Source: Bordetella genomosp. 1 (GTDB lineage Bacteria > Pseudomonadota > Gammaproteobacteria > Burkholderiales > Burkholderiaceae_B). From it: a stretch of 64,000 bases of DNA. Where the stretch lies: NCBI RefSeq assembly GCF_002261335.1, contig NZ_NEVL01000002.1, positions 248,001 through 312,000 on the forward strand, written 5' to 3'. This document shows, one piece after another, positions 31,669 to 45,822 of this stretch (positions are counted from its first letter, which is position 1; each line of letters opens with the position of its first letter). The notes beneath the pieces were generated by a model. It worked only from the letters and a program-made list of their open reading frames with translations. It made no database searches and was not told the DNA's origin. The position numbers were made by a program, and so were the translations under genes.

Positions 31669-32298
31669 ATGACCAGGCTCGAAACCCTGAAAAACAATTT
31701 GCAGGCCACCCTCGGCCAGGATATTGCCCTGACCGAAGACATCGGCGAACTCACGCTCGAAGTCGCGGCCGACCAGTGGCTCACGGTGTGCAACAAGCTG
31801 CGCACCGAGCCCACGCTGCGGTTCGAAAGCTGTATCGACCTGTGCGGCGTGGACTACCTCACCTGGGGCAACGCCTCGCGTGCCGCGCAGGCTGACGAGA
31901 AGGTGGCCGGTCCGCAGCAACGCGGCCGTTTCGCCGTGGTGATCCACCTGCTGTCGATCGAACACAACTGGCGCCTGCGCGTCCGTGCGTTCACGCCCGA
32001 CGACGAGTTCCCGCTGATCTCCTCGCTGCTCGAGTGCTGGCCCGGCGTGAACTGGTACGAGCGCGAGGCGTTCGACCTGTACGGCATCGTGTTCGAGGGC
32101 CACCCCGACCTGCGCCGCATCCTCACCGACTACGGTTTCATCGGCCACCCGTTCCGCAAAGACTTCCCGCTGTCGGGCACGGTCGAAATGCGCTACGACC
32201 CCGAACAGAAACGCGTCATTTACCAGCCGGTCACCATCGATCCGCGTGAAATCACGCCGCGCGTCGTGCGTGAAGACTCCTACGGCATGGGGCGTTAA
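31669..32298 (+). CDS. nuoC: NADH-quinone oxidoreductase subunit C
   Basis: The 209-residue 30-kDa-type subunit contains the signature ERE(A)[18 protein letters not shown], then [17 protein letters not shown]. It is separate from NuoD here, unlike the NuoCD fusion of E. coli. Two adjacent ATGs exist (31666, 31669); [11 protein letters not shown] is taken as the start, and the open frame further upstream is not NuoC-like. nuoD begins 2 bases after its stop. Confidence 0.96.
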   Translation: MTRLETLKNNLQATLGQDIALTEDIGELTLEVAADQWLTVCNKLRTEPTLRFESCIDLCGVDYLTWGNASRAAQADEKVAGPQQRGRFAVVIHLLSIEHNWRLRVRAFTPDDEFPLISSLLECWPGVNWYEREAFDLYGIVFEGHPDLRRILTDYGFIGHPFRKDFPLSGTVEMRYDPEQKRVIYQPVTIDPREITPRVVREDSYGMGR

Positions 32299-32300
32299 TC

Positions 32301-33557
32301 ATGGCAGAAATCAAGAACTACACGCTCAACTTCGGCCCCCAGCATCCGGCCGCGCACGGTGTGCTGCGCCTGGTGCTCGAGCTCGACGGCGAAGTGATCC
32401 AGCGCGCCGATCCGCACATCGGCCTGCTGCACCGTGCCACCGAAAAGCTGGCCGAGCACAAGACCTATCTCCAGGCGCTGCCCTACATGGACCGCCTCGA
32501 CTACGTGTCGATGATGTGCAACGAGCACGCCTATTGCATGGCCATCGAGAAGCTGCTGGGCATCGAAGCCCCGCTGCGCGCGCAGTACATCCGCGTGATG
32601 TTCGATGAGATCACCCGCATCCTGAACCACCTGATGTCGCTCGGCTCGCACGCCCTCGACGTGGGCGCGATGGCGGTGTTCCTGTATGCCTTCCGCGAGC
32701 GCGAAGACCTGATGGACTGCTACGAAGCGGTCTCGGGCGCGCGCATGCACGCGGCCTACTACCGTCCGGGCGGCGTCTACCGCGACCTGCCGGACGCGAT
32801 GCCGCAGTACGGCACCTCCAGCAAGTATCGTGGCGACAAGGAACTGCGCGTGATGAACGACGCGCGTTCGGGCTCGATGCTGGACTTCATCGAAGACTTC
32901 ACCAACCGCTTCCCGGCCTGTGTCGACGAGTACGAAACGCTGCTCACCGACAACCGCATCTGGAAGCAGCGCCTGGTGGGCATCGGCGTGGTCGATCCCG
33001 ATCGCGCCAAGGCGCTGGGCTTCACCGGCCCGATGCTGCGTGGCTCGGGCGTGGCCTGGGACCTGCGCAAGACGCAGCCCTACGAAGTCTATGACCTGCT
33101 CGACTTCGACGTGCCGGTCGGCGTGAACGGCGACTGCTACGACCGCTACCTGGTCCGCGTGAACGAACTGCGCGAGAGCAACCGCATCATCCGCCAGTGC
33201 GTGGAATGGCTGCGCAACAACCCGGGTCCGGTGATGGTCGAGAACCACAAGGTGGCCCCGCCCAAGCGCACCGCCATGAAGACCAACATGGAAGAGCTGA
33301 TCCATCACTTCAAGCTCTTCACGGAAGGTTTCCACGTTCCCCCGGGCGAGTCGTATGCCTCGGTGGAACACCCGAAGGGCGAGTTCGGCATCTACATGGT
33401 GTCGGACGGTGCCAACAAACCTTACCGCCTGAAGATTCGGGCGCCCGGTTTTGCCCACCTGCAATCGCTCGATGAAATGTCGCGCGGCCACATGATTGCC
33501 GACGCCGTCACCATCATCGGTACGCAGGACATCGTTTTCGGCGAAATCGACCGCTGA
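32301..33557 (+). CDS. nuoD: NADH-quinone oxidoreductase subunit D
   Basis: The 418-residue 49-kDa-type subunit forms the quinone pocket with NuoB. It has [22 protein letters not shown] at the N-terminus with the quinone-site His, [11 protein letters not shown], and the C-terminal [23 protein letters not shown]. The length is standard. Confidence 0.97.
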   Translation: MAEIKNYTLNFGPQHPAAHGVLRLVLELDGEVIQRADPHIGLLHRATEKLAEHKTYLQALPYMDRLDYVSMMCNEHAYCMAIEKLLGIEAPLRAQYIRVMFDEITRILNHLMSLGSHALDVGAMAVFLYAFREREDLMDCYEAVSGARMHAAYYRPGGVYRDLPDAMPQYGTSSKYRGDKELRVMNDARSGSMLDFIEDFTNRFPACVDEYETLLTDNRIWKQRLVGIGVVDPDRAKALGFTGPMLRGSGVAWDLRKTQPYEVYDLLDFDVPVGVNGDCYDRYLVRVNELRESNRIIRQCVEWLRNNPGPVMVENHKVAPPKRTAMKTNMEELIHHFKLFTEGFHVPPGESYASVEHPKGEFGIYMVSDGANKPYRLKIRAPGFAHLQSLDEMSRGHMIADAVTIIGTQDIVFGEIDR

Positions 33558-33598
33558 TCCTTCAGTCTAGAGCGCCCGCATAAATCCGGATTCAAACT

Positions 33599-34093
33599 AT
33601 GCTGCTTTCCGCACAGGCCTACCAGAAAATCGATCGGGAACTGGCCAAGTTCCCGGCCGACCAACGGCAGTCGGCGATCATGGCCTCGCTTGCCATCGCG
33701 CAAGAAGAGAAGGGCTGGTTGCCCGCCGAAATCCTCGAAGACGTGGCCAAGTACATTGGCGTCCCGCCCATCGCGGTCCAGGAAGTCGCCACGTTCTACA
33801 ACATGTTCGACGTCAAGCCCGTCGGCCAACACAAGATCGCAGTGTGCACGAATCTGCCCTGTGCCTTGCGTGATGGCGAACGTGCTGGCGATTACCTCAA
33901 GCGCAAGCTCGGGGTCGATTACCGCGAAACGACCGCCGACGGCAAATTCACCCTCATCGAGGGCGAGTGCATGGGCGCCTGCGGCGATTCGCCGGTCGTG
34001 ATCGTGAACAACAAGCATATGTGCGTGCGCATGACCGAAGAGAAGCTCGACGCGCTGGTCGACGGCCTGAAGGCGCAAGGAGACTCGGCATGA
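33599..34093 (+). CDS. nuoE: NADH-quinone oxidoreductase subunit E
   Basis: The 164-residue thioredoxin-fold subunit has the four Cys ligands of the 2Fe-2S cluster N1a: CTNLPCALR (two) and [11 protein letters not shown] (two). It works with NuoF in NADH oxidation. Its stop overlaps the nuoF ATG (ATGA), so the two are coupled. Confidence 0.97.
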   Translation: MLLSAQAYQKIDRELAKFPADQRQSAIMASLAIAQEEKGWLPAEILEDVAKYIGVPPIAVQEVATFYNMFDVKPVGQHKIAVCTNLPCALRDGERAGDYLKRKLGVDYRETTADGKFTLIEGECMGACGDSPVVIVNNKHMCVRMTEEKLDALVDGLKAQGDSA

Positions 34094-35457
34094 ACGCGCC
34101 GGAACTGTACAAGCGGTTGGCCCAGGGCCTGGAGCCCAACCCCTCGAACGACCTGTCGACCTCGATGGTCTTCCACGGCCGGCACATCCAGCCGCAGATC
34201 ATGGCCGACGTCAACGGCGACAACTGGCGCCTGGCCGACTACGTCAAGCGCGGCGGCTACGAGGCCCTGCGCAAGATCCTGACGACCGGCATGAAGCCCG
34301 AGGACGTGATCGCCGAAGTGAAGGCATCGGGTCTGCGCGGCCGTGGCGGCGCGGGCTTCCCGACCGGCCTGAAGTGGAGCTTCATGCCGCGCGCGTTCCC
34401 GGGCCAGAAGTACCTCGTCTGCAACTCCGACGAAGGCGAGCCCGGCACGTTCAAGGATCGCGACATCCTGCGCTTCAATCCCCACATCGTGATCGAAGGC
34501 ATGGCGATCGCCGCCTACGCCATGGGGATCAGCGTCGGCTACAACTACATCCACGGTGAAATCTTCGAAGTGTACGAACGCTTCGAAGAGGCGCTCGAAG
34601 AGGCCCGCGCGGCCGGCTTCCTGGGCGACAAGATCCTGGGCACCGACTACAACTTCCAGCTGCACGCGTTCCACGGCTACGGCGCCTACATCTGTGGCGA
34701 AGAAACCGCGCTGCTCGAGTCGCTCGAAGGCAAGAAGGGCCAGCCGCGCTTCAAGCCGCCGTTCCCGGCGAGCTTCGGCCTGTACGGCAAGCCCACCACG
34801 ATCAACAACACCGAGACCTTCGCGGCGGTGCCCTGGATCATCCGCAACGGCGGCCAGGCCTACCTCGAAGTCGGCAAACCCAACAACGGCGGCACCAAGC
34901 TGTTCTCGATCACCGGCGACGTCGAACGTCCCGGCAACTACGAGATCCCGCTCGGCACCCCGTTCTCGACCTTGCTCGAGCTGGCCGGCGGCATGCGCGG
35001 CGGCAAGAAGCTCAAGGCCGTGATTCCTGGCGGCTCCAGCGCCCCGGTGCTGCCCGCCGACATCATGATGGAATGCACGATGGACTATGACTCCATCTCC
35101 AAGGCCGGCTCGATGCTGGGCTCGGGCGCCGTCATCGTGATGGACGAAACGCGTTGCATGGTGAAGTCGCTGCTGCGTCTGTCGTACTTCTACTTCGAAG
35201 AGAGCTGCGGCCAGTGCACGCCGTGCCGTGAAGGCACCGGCTGGCTCTACCGCATGGTGCATCGCATCGAAACCGGCCAGGGCCGTCCGGAAGATCTGGA
35301 CATGCTCGACAACGTGGCCAGCAACATCATGGGTCGCACGATCTGCGCCCTCGGTGATGCCGCCGCCATGCCCGTTCGCAGCTTCATCAAGCATTTTCGC
35401 GACGAATTCGCGCACCACATCGAGCATAAGTCTTGTGTGGTCCCGCAATATCTGTAG
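34090..35457 (+). CDS. nuoF: NADH-quinone oxidoreductase subunit F
   Basis: The 455-residue subunit binds NADH and FMN and carries 4Fe-4S cluster N3. The glycine-rich [17 protein letters not shown] binds the nucleotides; [13 protein letters not shown] gives three N3 ligands, with the fourth Cys in [10 protein letters not shown]. The start at 34090 ([10 protein letters not shown]) gives the 4-base overlap with nuoE. It is the electron entry point of complex I. Confidence 0.97.
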   Translation: MNAPELYKRLAQGLEPNPSNDLSTSMVFHGRHIQPQIMADVNGDNWRLADYVKRGGYEALRKILTTGMKPEDVIAEVKASGLRGRGGAGFPTGLKWSFMPRAFPGQKYLVCNSDEGEPGTFKDRDILRFNPHIVIEGMAIAAYAMGISVGYNYIHGEIFEVYERFEEALEEARAAGFLGDKILGTDYNFQLHAFHGYGAYICGEETALLESLEGKKGQPRFKPPFPASFGLYGKPTTINNTETFAAVPWIIRNGGQAYLEVGKPNNGGTKLFSITGDVERPGNYEIPLGTPFSTLLELAGGMRGGKKLKAVIPGGSSAPVLPADIMMECTMDYDSISKAGSMLGSGAVIVMDETRCMVKSLLRLSYFYFEESCGQCTPCREGTGWLYRMVHRIETGQGRPEDLDMLDNVASNIMGRTICALGDAAAMPVRSFIKHFRDEFAHHIEHKSCVVPQYL

Positions 35458-35472
35458 GTCTCAGGAACAGCA

Positions 35473-37800
35473 ATGGTTGAACTAACCGTCGACGGCAATC
35501 AGGTCGAAGTGCCGGAAGGCAGCATGGTGATGCATGCGGCCCAAAAGATCGGCCTGTATGTGCCGCATTTCTGCTACCACAAGAAACTGTCCATCGCGGC
35601 CAACTGCCGCATGTGCCTGGTTGAAGTGGAAAAGGCGCCCAAGGCGCTGCCCGCCTGCGCCACGCCTGTCACCAATGGCATGGTCGTGCACACGTGCTCC
35701 GAGAAAGCCAAGGCCGCCCAGAAGTCGGTCATGGAATTCCTGCTGATCAATCACCCGCTGGATTGCCCGATCTGCGACCAGGGTGGTGAGTGCCAGCTGC
35801 AGGATCTGGCCGTGGGCTATGGTGGCTCGGCCTCGCGCTACGCCGAAGAAAAGCGCGTGGTGTTCCACAAGGATCTCGGCCCGCTGGTGTCGGCCGAGGA
35901 AATGTCGCGTTGCATCCACTGCACCCGCTGCGTGCGCTTCGGCCAGGAAATCGCCGGCGTCATGGAGCTGGGCATGCTGGGCCGCGGCGAGCATTCCGAG
36001 ATCACCTCGTTCGTGGGCCGCTCGATCGAGTCCGAGCTCTCGGGCAACATGATCGACATCTGTCCGGTCGGCGCGCTGACCTCCAAGCCGTTCCGCTACA
36101 GCGCCCGTACCTGGGAACTGGCGCGTCGCCGCTCGGTCAGCCCGCACGACAGCGTGGGCGCCAACCTGGTCGTCCAGGTCAAGGGCGACCGCGTGCTGCG
36201 CGTGGTGCCGTTCGAAAACGAAGACGTCAACGAATGCTGGATCAGCGACCGCGACCGTTTCTCGTACGAAGGCCTCAACAGCGAAGACCGCCTGGCCGCG
36301 CCGATGATCAAGGGCGCCGACGGCAAGTGGCAGGAAGCCTCGTGGGCCGACGCCCTGCAGGCCGTGGCCCAGGGTCTGTCGCGCGTGCGTGAAAGCTTCG
36401 GCGCCGGCCAGATCGGCGCGCTGGCTTCCGAATACGCCACCACCGAAGAATTCGCGCTGCTCAACCGCCTGGTGCGCGCGCTGGGTTCGGAAAACATCGA
36501 CTTCCGTCTGCGCCAGACCGATGCCGGTTTCGACGCCGCCCTGTCGGGCGCGCCGTGGCTGGGCATGGCCATCGCCGACCTCGACACCGCCGACCGCGTG
36601 CTGGTCGTGGGTTCGTTCCTGCGCAAGGACCATCCGCTGATGGCCCAGCGTCTGCGCCAGGCCGCCAAGCGCGGCACGCAGATCCTGCTGGTCGACAGCG
36701 CCGCCGACGATCCGCTGATGCCGGTCACCGGCCGCCTGACCCTCGGCCCGTCCGAGCTGGCCCGCGGCCTGGCCGAAGTGGCCGTCGCGCTGGCCCAGGC
36801 CAAGGAACAGGCCGTGCCGGCCGAGTTCGCCAACGTCACGCCGGGCGAGGATGCCAAGCGCATCGCCGCCAGCCTGGCCTCGGGCTCGAACACCGCCGTG
36901 CTGCTGGGCAACCTGGCCGTGGCGTCGCCCGCCGCCAGCACCCTGGCCGCCAACGCGCAGGCCATCGCCCGCCTGGCCGGTGGCAAGTTCGGCTTCCTGA
37001 CCGCCGGCGGCAACACCGTCGGTGGCTATCTGGCTGGCGCCGTGCCGGGCAAGTCCGGCAAGAACGCCGCCCAGATGCTGGCCGAGCCGCTCAAGGCCTA
37101 CATCGTGCTGCACGCCGAACCGGCGCTCGACGCCGACAACGGCCCGCAGGCCCTGGCCGCGCTGTCCGGCGCCCAGTTCGCCGTCGCGCTCACCCCGTTC
37201 CGCTCGTCGGCACAGGACTGGGCCGACGTGATGCTGCCGGTCTCGCCGTTCACCGAAACCTCGGGCACCTACGTCAACGCCGAAGGCCGCGCCCAGAGCT
37301 TCAAGGGCACGGTCGCGCCGTTCGGCCAGACCCGTCCCGCCTGGAAGGTCCTGCGCGTGCTGGGCAACGTGCTGCACCTCGCCGGTTTCGAGGAAGAAAC
37401 CTCGGAAGCCGTGCGTGATGCGGCGCTGGCCGGTGGCATCGAAGGCCGCCTGTCCAATGAGATCAAGGCCGCTCTCGGCCTGGGCAAGCCCGCCGGCGCG
37501 CTCGAGCGCGTGGCCGACGTGCCGATCTTCCGCAGCGACGCCATCGCGCGCCGTTCCGAACCGCTGCAGGCTGCGGCCGCCTCGCGTGCACCCCGTGCGC
37601 GCATGAACGGCCGCACGCTGGCAGCGCTGAACCTGACCGCCGGTGTGCGGGTGCGGGTCGCGAGCGCGCAGGGCGCGGTCGAACTCGAAACCGTGCAGGA
37701 CGACGCCGTGGCCGACAACGCCGTGCGCATCGCCGCTGCGTTCGCAGACACCGCCGCCCTGGGTGGCGCCTTCGGTCAAATCAGCGTGGAGCGTGCCTGA
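35473..37800 (+). CDS. nuoG: NADH-quinone oxidoreductase subunit G
   Basis: The 775-residue largest peripheral subunit starts with a plant-type ferredoxin domain ([22 protein letters not shown], 2Fe-2S). It continues with the His/Cys cluster region [16 protein letters not shown], then a [17 protein letters not shown] cluster. The C-terminal two thirds resemble a molybdopterin oxidoreductase that has lost its cofactor. It is about 130 residues shorter than E. coli NuoG, as usual in this group. Its stop shares one base with the nuoH start (TGATG). Confidence 0.96.
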   Translation: MVELTVDGNQVEVPEGSMVMHAAQKIGLYVPHFCYHKKLSIAANCRMCLVEVEKAPKALPACATPVTNGMVVHTCSEKAKAAQKSVMEFLLINHPLDCPICDQGGECQLQDLAVGYGGSASRYAEEKRVVFHKDLGPLVSAEEMSRCIHCTRCVRFGQEIAGVMELGMLGRGEHSEITSFVGRSIESELSGNMIDICPVGALTSKPFRYSARTWELARRRSVSPHDSVGANLVVQVKGDRVLRVVPFENEDVNECWISDRDRFSYEGLNSEDRLAAPMIKGADGKWQEASWADALQAVAQGLSRVRESFGAGQIGALASEYATTEEFALLNRLVRALGSENIDFRLRQTDAGFDAALSGAPWLGMAIADLDTADRVLVVGSFLRKDHPLMAQRLRQAAKRGTQILLVDSAADDPLMPVTGRLTLGPSELARGLAEVAVALAQAKEQAVPAEFANVTPGEDAKRIAASLASGSNTAVLLGNLAVASPAASTLAANAQAIARLAGGKFGFLTAGGNTVGGYLAGAVPGKSGKNAAQMLAEPLKAYIVLHAEPALDADNGPQALAALSGAQFAVALTPFRSSAQDWADVMLPVSPFTETSGTYVNAEGRAQSFKGTVAPFGQTRPAWKVLRVLGNVLHLAGFEEETSEAVRDAALAGGIEGRLSNEIKAALGLGKPAGALERVADVPIFRSDAIARRSEPLQAAAASRAPRARMNGRTLAALNLTAGVRVRVASAQGAVELETVQDDAVADNAVRIAAAFADTAALGGAFGQISVERA

Positions 37801-38864
37801 TGGAATGGCTCAATCTTCAGGGTACGGCGCTGCTCGGACCCACGGCATGGATGGTGGTCTGGACCGTCATCAAGATCGTTGTAATCGCAGTGCCCATCAT
37901 CCTCTGCGTGGCATATCTCACGCTGTGGGAACGCAAGATGATCGGCTTCATGCACGCCCGCCTGGGACCGACTCGCGTCGGTTTCAAGGGCCTGCTGCAG
38001 CCGTTCGCAGACGTGTTCAAGCTGCTCACCAAAGAAGTGGTGGTGCCGTCCGAGGCCAACAAGGTGCTGTTCATCGTGGCACCGGTGGTCACGCTCATGC
38101 CGGCCCTGGCCGCGTGGGCGGTGGTGCCGTTCGGTCCTGACGTGGTCCTGGCCAACGTCAACGCCGGCCTGCTCTACGTGATGGCGATCACCTCGATCGG
38201 CGTGTATGGCGTGATCGTGGCCGGCTGGGCCTCGAACTCGAAGTACGCGTTCCTGGGCGCGCTGCGTGCCTCGGCCCAGATGGTGTCCTACGAACTGGCG
38301 ATCGGCTTCGTGCTCGTCACGGTGCTGCTGGTTTCCGGCAGCCTCAACATGAGCGAGATCGTGCTGGGCCAGAACCGCGGCTGGTTCGCCGAACGCGGCA
38401 TTTCGTTCATGTCCTGGAACTGGCTGCCGCTGCTGCCGCTGTTCGTGATCTACGTGATCTCGGCCGTTGCCGAAACCAACCGCCACCCGTTCGACGTGGT
38501 GGAAGGCGAATCGGAAATCGTGGCCGGCCACATGGTCGAATACTCGGGCATGGCGTTCGCGCTGTTCTTCCTGGGCGAATACGCCAACATGATCCTGCTG
38601 TCGTGCATGGCATCGATCATGTTCCTGGGTGGCTGGATGTCGCCGATCGACATCGCGCCGCTGAACTGGATCCCGGGCTGGATCTGGCTCGGCATCAAGA
38701 CCTTCTTCGTGGTCTCGTTGTTCGTGTGGTTCCGTGCGTCGTTCCCGCGCTACCGCTACGACCAGATCATGCGTTTGGGCTGGAAGATTTTCATCCCGCT
38801 GACCGGCGTGTGGCTGGTCGTCGTGGCGGTCTGGATGCAGACGCCCTGGAACATTTGGCGCTAA
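37800..38864 (+). CDS. nuoH: NADH-quinone oxidoreductase subunit H
   Basis: The 354-residue membrane subunit has about eight helices and lies at the quinone entry. The conserved loop [38 protein letters not shown] and the [20 protein letters not shown] loop with acidic residues are diagnostic. It links electron transfer to proton pumping. Confidence 0.97.
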   Translation: MEWLNLQGTALLGPTAWMVVWTVIKIVVIAVPIILCVAYLTLWERKMIGFMHARLGPTRVGFKGLLQPFADVFKLLTKEVVVPSEANKVLFIVAPVVTLMPALAAWAVVPFGPDVVLANVNAGLLYVMAITSIGVYGVIVAGWASNSKYAFLGALRASAQMVSYELAIGFVLVTVLLVSGSLNMSEIVLGQNRGWFAERGISFMSWNWLPLLPLFVIYVISAVAETNRHPFDVVEGESEIVAGHMVEYSGMAFALFFLGEYANMILLSCMASIMFLGGWMSPIDIAPLNWIPGWIWLGIKTFFVVSLFVWFRASFPRYRYDQIMRLGWKIFIPLTGVWLVVVAVWMQTPWNIWR

Positions 38865-38885
38865 GCCGCCGGATTGAGGCTGGAT

Positions 38886-39374
38886 ATGGAAGCGATCAAA
38901 GATTTTTTCAGCAGCTTGATGCTGACTGAACTGCTCAAGGGCATGCGCCTGACGGGCAAGTACTTCTTCAAGCGCAAGGTCACCCTGCGCTACCCGATGG
39001 AAAAGACGCCGACCTCGGCCCGTTTCCGTGGCCTGCACGCGCTGCGCCGCTACCCCAATGGGGAAGAGCGCTGCATCGCCTGCAAGCTCTGTGAGGCGGT
39101 CTGCCCGGCGATGGCCATCACCATCGAATCGGACCAGCGTGAAGACGGCACCCGCCGCACCACGCGCTACGACATCGACCTGACCAAGTGCATCTTCTGC
39201 GGTTTCTGTGAGGAAAGCTGCCCGGTGGACTCGATCGTCGAAACGCACATTCACGAGTACCACGGTGAAAAGCGCGGCGACCTGTACTTCACCAAAGACA
39301 TGCTGCTCGCCGTTGGCGACCGCTACGAAGCCGAAATCGCCCAACGCCGGGCCGAAGACGCGCCTTACCGTTGA
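38886..39374 (+). CDS. nuoI: NADH-quinone oxidoreductase subunit I
   Basis: The 162-residue subunit has two ferredoxin-type 4Fe-4S motifs, [12 protein letters not shown] and [12 protein letters not shown] (clusters N6a and N6b). The amphipathic N-terminus ([20 protein letters not shown]) anchors it to NuoH. ATG at 38886 is preferred over an upstream alternative at 38874. Confidence 0.97.
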   Translation: MEAIKDFFSSLMLTELLKGMRLTGKYFFKRKVTLRYPMEKTPTSARFRGLHALRRYPNGEERCIACKLCEAVCPAMAITIESDQREDGTRRTTRYDIDLTKCIFCGFCEESCPVDSIVETHIHEYHGEKRGDLYFTKDMLLAVGDRYEAEIAQRRAEDAPYR

Positions 39375-39391
39375 TCGCCAGGGTCTGATCC

Positions 39392-40051
39392 ATGACTTTT
39401 ACTTCTGTCCTGTTCTACATACTGGCGTTCGTCCTGGTGGTGGCCGCCTTCCGCGTCATCACCGCGCGCAGCCCGGTGACCGCCGTGCTGCACCTGATCC
39501 TCGCGTTCTCGAACGCGGCCATGATCTGGATGCTGCTGGGCGCCGAGTTCCTGGCGCTGCTGCTGGTGCTGGTGTACGTCGGCGCCGTGATGGTGCTGTT
39601 CCTGTTCGTCGTGATGATGCTCGACATCCGCATCGACCACATGCGCCGTGGCCTCAAGACCTACCTGCCGCTCGGCCTGGTGATCGGTCTGGTCATGGTC
39701 GTGGAAATGTCGTTCGTCCTGGTTTCGACCTGGGGCGACATCGGTCCGCAGATCGCCCAGGCGGGTGACTACAACAACGCCCGCGCGCTGGGCGAAGCGA
39801 TGTACACGCAGTACCTGTTCGGCATCGAAGTCGGTGCCGCGCTGCTGCTGGTCGGCATGGTGGCGGCGATCGCGCTGACCCTGCGCCGCCGTCGCGACGT
39901 CAAGTACAACGACCCGGTTGCCGCCGTGCGCGTGCGCGCCAAGGATCGCTTCCGCATGGTCAAGATGACGGCCCAGAGCGACCGTGCGCAAGGCCGTACG
40001 GCCACGCCGCCGGCCGCTGCCGAAGGCGCCGCCCAAGGAGAAAAACAATGA
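39392..40051 (+). CDS. nuoJ: NADH-quinone oxidoreductase subunit J
   Basis: The 219-residue membrane subunit has five helices and the motif [21 protein letters not shown], which contains the pi-bulge helix of the proton path. The C-terminal 60 residues are a charged cytoplasmic tail ([16 protein letters not shown]...). It overlaps nuoK by 4 bases. Confidence 0.95.
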   Translation: MTFTSVLFYILAFVLVVAAFRVITARSPVTAVLHLILAFSNAAMIWMLLGAEFLALLLVLVYVGAVMVLFLFVVMMLDIRIDHMRRGLKTYLPLGLVIGLVMVVEMSFVLVSTWGDIGPQIAQAGDYNNARALGEAMYTQYLFGIEVGAALLLVGMVAAIALTLRRRRDVKYNDPVAAVRVRAKDRFRMVKMTAQSDRAQGRTATPPAAAEGAAQGEKQ

Positions 40052-40356
40052 CGCTGACGCTGGCCCATTTCCTGATTCTGGGGGCGATCCTGTTCGCCAT
40101 CGGCATCTTTGGCATTTTCCTCAACCGCCGCAACCTGATCATCCTGCTGATGTCCATCGAGCTCGTGCTCCTGGCCGTCAACATGAACTTCGTGGCGTTC
40201 TCGAGCTGGTTCGGCGACACCGCCGGCCAGGTGTTCGTGTTCTTCATTCTGACCGTGGCCGCGGCCGAGGCCGCCATCGGCCTCGCGATCCTGGTGCTGC
40301 TGTTCCGCAACCTGAACACGATCAACGTTGACGATCTCGATCGCCTGAAGGGCTGA
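40048..40356 (+). CDS. nuoK: NADH-quinone oxidoreductase subunit K
   Basis: The 102-residue MrpC-like membrane subunit has three helices. The two buried glutamates of the proton channel are in [16 protein letters not shown] and [14 protein letters not shown]. The length is normal. The start overlaps the nuoJ stop in ATGA. Confidence 0.97.
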   Translation: MTLTLAHFLILGAILFAIGIFGIFLNRRNLIILLMSIELVLLAVNMNFVAFSSWFGDTAGQVFVFFILTVAAAEAAIGLAILVLLFRNLNTINVDDLDRLKG

Positions 40357-40373
40357 CGGGGTATTGGAAGAAA

Positions 40374-42415
<2,042 letters not shown>

Positions 42416-42419
<4 letters not shown>

Positions 42420-43918
42420 TGGCAAGCGAGATGGCATCCAACACTTTCCCCTGGCTCACGCTTGCGATCTTTGTCCCGATCGTATTCGGCCTGCTGGTGC
42501 TGGCGGTGGGCCGCGACGACCGGCCCGGCCTGACGCGTGGGCTGTCCCTGATCGGTTCGATCGCGGGCTTCCTGGTCACCATTCCCGTCTACACCGGCTT
42601 CGACAAGACCACGGCCGCCATGCAGTTCGTCGAAAAGGCGTCCTGGATCCCGGCCTTCAACATCAACTACCACCTCGGCGTGGACGGCATCTCGATGTGG
42701 TTCGTGCTGCTGACCGCGTTCATCACCATCATCGTGGTGCTGGCGGGCTGGGAGGTGATCACCAGCCGCGTGTCGCAGTACATGGCCGCCTTCCTGATCC
42801 TGTCGGGTCTGATGGTGGGCGTGTTCGTGGCGCTCGACGGCATGCTGTTCTACGTGTTCTTCGAAGCGACCCTGATCCCGATGTACATCATCGTGGGTGT
42901 GTGGGGCGGTCCGAATCGCGTGTACGCGGCCTTCAAGTTCTTCCTGTACACCCTGATGGGTTCGCTGCTGACGCTGATCGCGTTCATCTACCTGTGGAAT
43001 GCCTCGGGTGGTTCGTTCGACATCCTGACGTGGCACCAGACCAAGCTGGGCTACACGCCGCAGATCCTGATCTTCCTCGCGCTGCTCGCCGCCTTCGCGG
43101 TGAAGGTGCCGATGTGGCCGGTGCACACCTGGCTGCCCGACGCCCACGTGGAAGCGCCCACGGGCGGCTCGGTGGTGCTGGCCGCCATCATGCTGAAGCT
43201 GGGCGCCTACGGTTTCCTGCGCTTCTCGCTGCCGATCACCCCTGACGCCGCGCATTCGCTGGCGGGCCTGATGATCACGCTGTCGCTGATCGCGGTGATC
43301 TACATCGGCCTGGTCGCGATCGTCCAGGAAGACATGAAGAAGCTGGTGGCCTATTCGTCGGTCGCCCACATGGGTTTCGTGACCCTCGGCTTCTTCATCT
43401 TCAACGCCGCCGGCGTCGAGGGCGCCATCGTCCAGATGGTGTCGCACGGCTTCGTGTCGGGCGCGATGTTCCTGTGTATCGGCGTGCTCTACGACCGCAT
43501 GCACTCGCGCCAGATCGCCGACTACGGTGGCGTGGTCAACGTCATGCCGCGTTTCGCGACGTTCTTCGTGCTGTTCTCGATGGCCAACAGCGGCCTGCCG
43601 GCCACCAGCGGTTTCGTCGGCGAGTTCATGGTCATCATGGGCGCCGTCGAGCACAACTTCTGGGTGGGCCTGCTGGCTGCCACCGCCCTGATCCTGGGTG
43701 CGTCCTACTCGCTCTGGATGGTCAAGCGTGTCGTCTTCGGTGACGTCACCAACGACCACGTGCGCGAGCTTGTCGACCTCAACCGCCGTGAGTTCTTCAT
43801 TCTCGGCATCATGGCGATCGCCGTGTTGTACATGGGGATCTATCCCAAGCCCTTTACTGACGTGATGCACGTGTCGGTCGAGGCCCTGCTGCAACACGTT
43901 GCCGTCTCGAAACTGTAA
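42416..43918 (+). CDS. nuoM: NADH-quinone oxidoreductase subunit M
   Basis: The 500-residue antiporter-like subunit has about 14 helices. LFYVFFEATLIPMYIIVGVWGG carries the key Glu, AFAVKVPMWPVHTWLPDAHVEAPTGGSV the key Lys, and VAYSSVAHMGFV follows. Three in-frame ATGs are possible: 42416 (4-base overlap with nuoL, as in nuoE-F and nuoJ-K), 42419 and 42431. The first is listed; 42431 (MASNTFPWL) is a serious alternative. Confidence 0.95.
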
Positions 43919-43927
43919 GACTAGACA

Positions 43928-45412
43928 ATGATGCAATCCCACCTCAATTTCGCTCTGGCCGCACCGGAGATCCTGTTGCTGGTCCTGGGGCTGTCCGTCC
44001 TGCTCGTGGATGCGTTCAGCACGCACCCCGAGCGCAAGACCACGTTTGCACTGACGCTGCTGTCGCTGGCCGCGCTCACCGTCGTCTCGGTCATCCAGTG
44101 GACCGACGGCGTGCAGGGCACGACGTTCCACGGCATGTACGTCACCGACTCCTTCTCGCACCTGCTGAAGATCGTGTCGTACATCGCGGTGGCCGTGACC
44201 CTGGTCTACGGCCGCGTCTATGCGCAGGATCGCGAGATGCTGCGCGGCGGCGAGCTGTATGTCCTGACGCTGTTCGCCCTGCTGGGCCAGATGGTCATGA
44301 TCTCGTCGGGCAACCTGATCTCGATCTACCTCGGCCTCGAGCTGATGTCGCTCGCGCTCTACGCCCTGATCGCGCTGCGCCGTGACGACCCGGTCGCCAC
44401 CGAATCCGCCATGAAGTACTTCGTGCTGGGTGCGCTGGCCTCGGGCTTCCTGCTCTACGGCATGTCGATGGTCTACGGTGCCACCGGCAGCCTCGACCTG
44501 GCGCAGATCGCCGAAGTGATCGCCGCCGGCAAGGCGCAGCAGCTGGCCCTGGTGTTCGGCATCGTGTTCCTGGTGTCGGGCCTGGCCTTCAAGCTCGGCG
44601 CCGTGCCGTTCCACATGTGGGTCCCCGACGTCTACCAGGGCGCCCCGACGGCCGTCACGCTGATCCTGGGCGGCGCGCCCAAGCTGGCCGCGTTCGCCAT
44701 GACCATGCGCCTGCTGGTCGACGGCATGCACAGCCTGGCCGCCGACTGGCAGCCGATGCTGATCATCCTGGCCGTGCTGTCGCTGGCGATCGGCAACCTG
44801 ACCGCCATCGTCCAGACCAACTTCAAGCGCATGCTGGCCTACTCGACCATCTCGCACATGGGCTTCGTGCTGCTGGGCCTGGCGTCGGGCGTGGTCGATG
44901 GCAAGCCGCAGGCCTGGGCCGGTGCCTACAGCGCGTCGCTGTTCTACATGATCACCTACGTGCTCACCACGCTGGCGAGCTTCGGCGTCATCCTGCTGCT
45001 GGCGCGCCAGGGTTTCGAGTGCGAACAGATCGATGACCTGAAGGGCCTGAACCGCCGCAGCCCGTGGCACGCGTTCATCGTGCTGCTGCTGATGTTCTCG
45101 CTGGCCGGCATTCCGCCGCTGGTGGGCTTCTACGCCAAGCTGGCCGTGCTGCAGGCCGTGGTCGAGTCGGGCCACGTCACGCTGGCCGTGGTGGCCGTGC
45201 TGTTCTCGCTGGTCGGCGCGTTCTACTACCTGCGCGTGGTCAAGGTCGTGTACTTCGACGAGCCCGTGGGCGAGGTCGCCCCGATCCAGGCCGGCTTCGC
45301 GCAACGCGGCCTGCTGTCGGTCAACGGCGCGCTGATCCTGATCCTGGGCCTGCTGCCCAGCGGCCTGATGACCCTGTGCATGCAGGCGATCCAGGGCACG
45401 TTCGGCAATTGA
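43928..45412 (+). CDS. nuoN: NADH-quinone oxidoreductase subunit N
   Basis: The 494-residue antiporter-like subunit has about 14 helices. [19 protein letters not shown] holds the channel Glu, [25 protein letters not shown] the Lys, and [15 protein letters not shown] follows. It completes the NuoA-N set. The start is one of two adjacent ATGs (43928, 43931). The DUF2818 gene follows after 13 bases. Confidence 0.96.
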   Translation: MMQSHLNFALAAPEILLLVLGLSVLLVDAFSTHPERKTTFALTLLSLAALTVVSVIQWTDGVQGTTFHGMYVTDSFSHLLKIVSYIAVAVTLVYGRVYAQDREMLRGGELYVLTLFALLGQMVMISSGNLISIYLGLELMSLALYALIALRRDDPVATESAMKYFVLGALASGFLLYGMSMVYGATGSLDLAQIAEVIAAGKAQQLALVFGIVFLVSGLAFKLGAVPFHMWVPDVYQGAPTAVTLILGGAPKLAAFAMTMRLLVDGMHSLAADWQPMLIILAVLSLAIGNLTAIVQTNFKRMLAYSTISHMGFVLLGLASGVVDGKPQAWAGAYSASLFYMITYVLTTLASFGVILLLARQGFECEQIDDLKGLNRRSPWHAFIVLLLMFSLAGIPPLVGFYAKLAVLQAVVESGHVTLAVVAVLFSLVGAFYYLRVVKVVYFDEPVGEVAPIQAGFAQRGLLSVNGALILILGLLPSGLMTLCMQAIQGTFGN

Positions 45413-45425
45413 GCACGGTGGGCCT

Positions 45426-45749
45426 GTGAATCAGACGCTCGCAGTCTGGCTCCTGATCGCGCTGGCCCTGGTCAGCGCGAACCTGCCGTTTCTCACGGAG
45501 CGGCTGTTCGCGTGCTGGCCCTGGAAGCAGGGCGGGGTCGAGGTGGTCAAGCCGTTCTGGCTCCGGCTGGTCGAGCTGCTGGTGTACTACGGCATCGTCG
45601 GCGGCCTGGGCTATGCCTTCGAGGTCACGCTGGGCAACCCGTTTGCCCAGACCTGGGAGTTCTACGCGATCACGCTGGCGCTCTACCTGGTGCTGGCCTA
45701 TCCCGGCTTCGTGTTCCGCTACCTGTTCCGCAAGCCCGCCCGCGCCTGA
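45426..45749 (+). CDS. DUF2818 membrane protein, last gene of the nuo operon
   Basis: The 107-residue protein starts at GTG and has about three hydrophobic segments, near residues 4-22, 44-64 and 74-96. FLTERLFACWPWKQGGVEVVKPFWLRLVELLVYYGIVG and the aromatic LAYPGFVFRYLFR tail match the DUF2818 family. That family regularly follows nuoN in beta-proteobacteria. Operon position suggests a role in complex I assembly or in a step linked to it, but no function has been shown that I know of. A strong terminator follows. Confidence 0.88.
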   Translation: MNQTLAVWLLIALALVSANLPFLTERLFACWPWKQGGVEVVKPFWLRLVELLVYYGIVGGLGYAFEVTLGNPFAQTWEFYAITLALYLVLAYPGFVFRYLFRKPARA

Positions 45750-45761
45750 GCGCAGGCGAGC

Positions 45762-45797
45762 AAAAAAAAAAGCCTCCCGGTCGGGAGGCTTTTTTTC
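45762..45797. terminator. Bidirectional terminator between the nuo operon and serB
   Basis: The inverted repeat AAGCCTCCCG/CGGGAGGCTT with a short GT loop is flanked by an A run on the left and a T run on the right. It can therefore end both the nuo transcript and the convergent serB-mfd transcript. Confidence 0.92.
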
Positions 45798-45822
45798 ATG
45801 GGGCGCGGGCCGGGCGCCTGGC

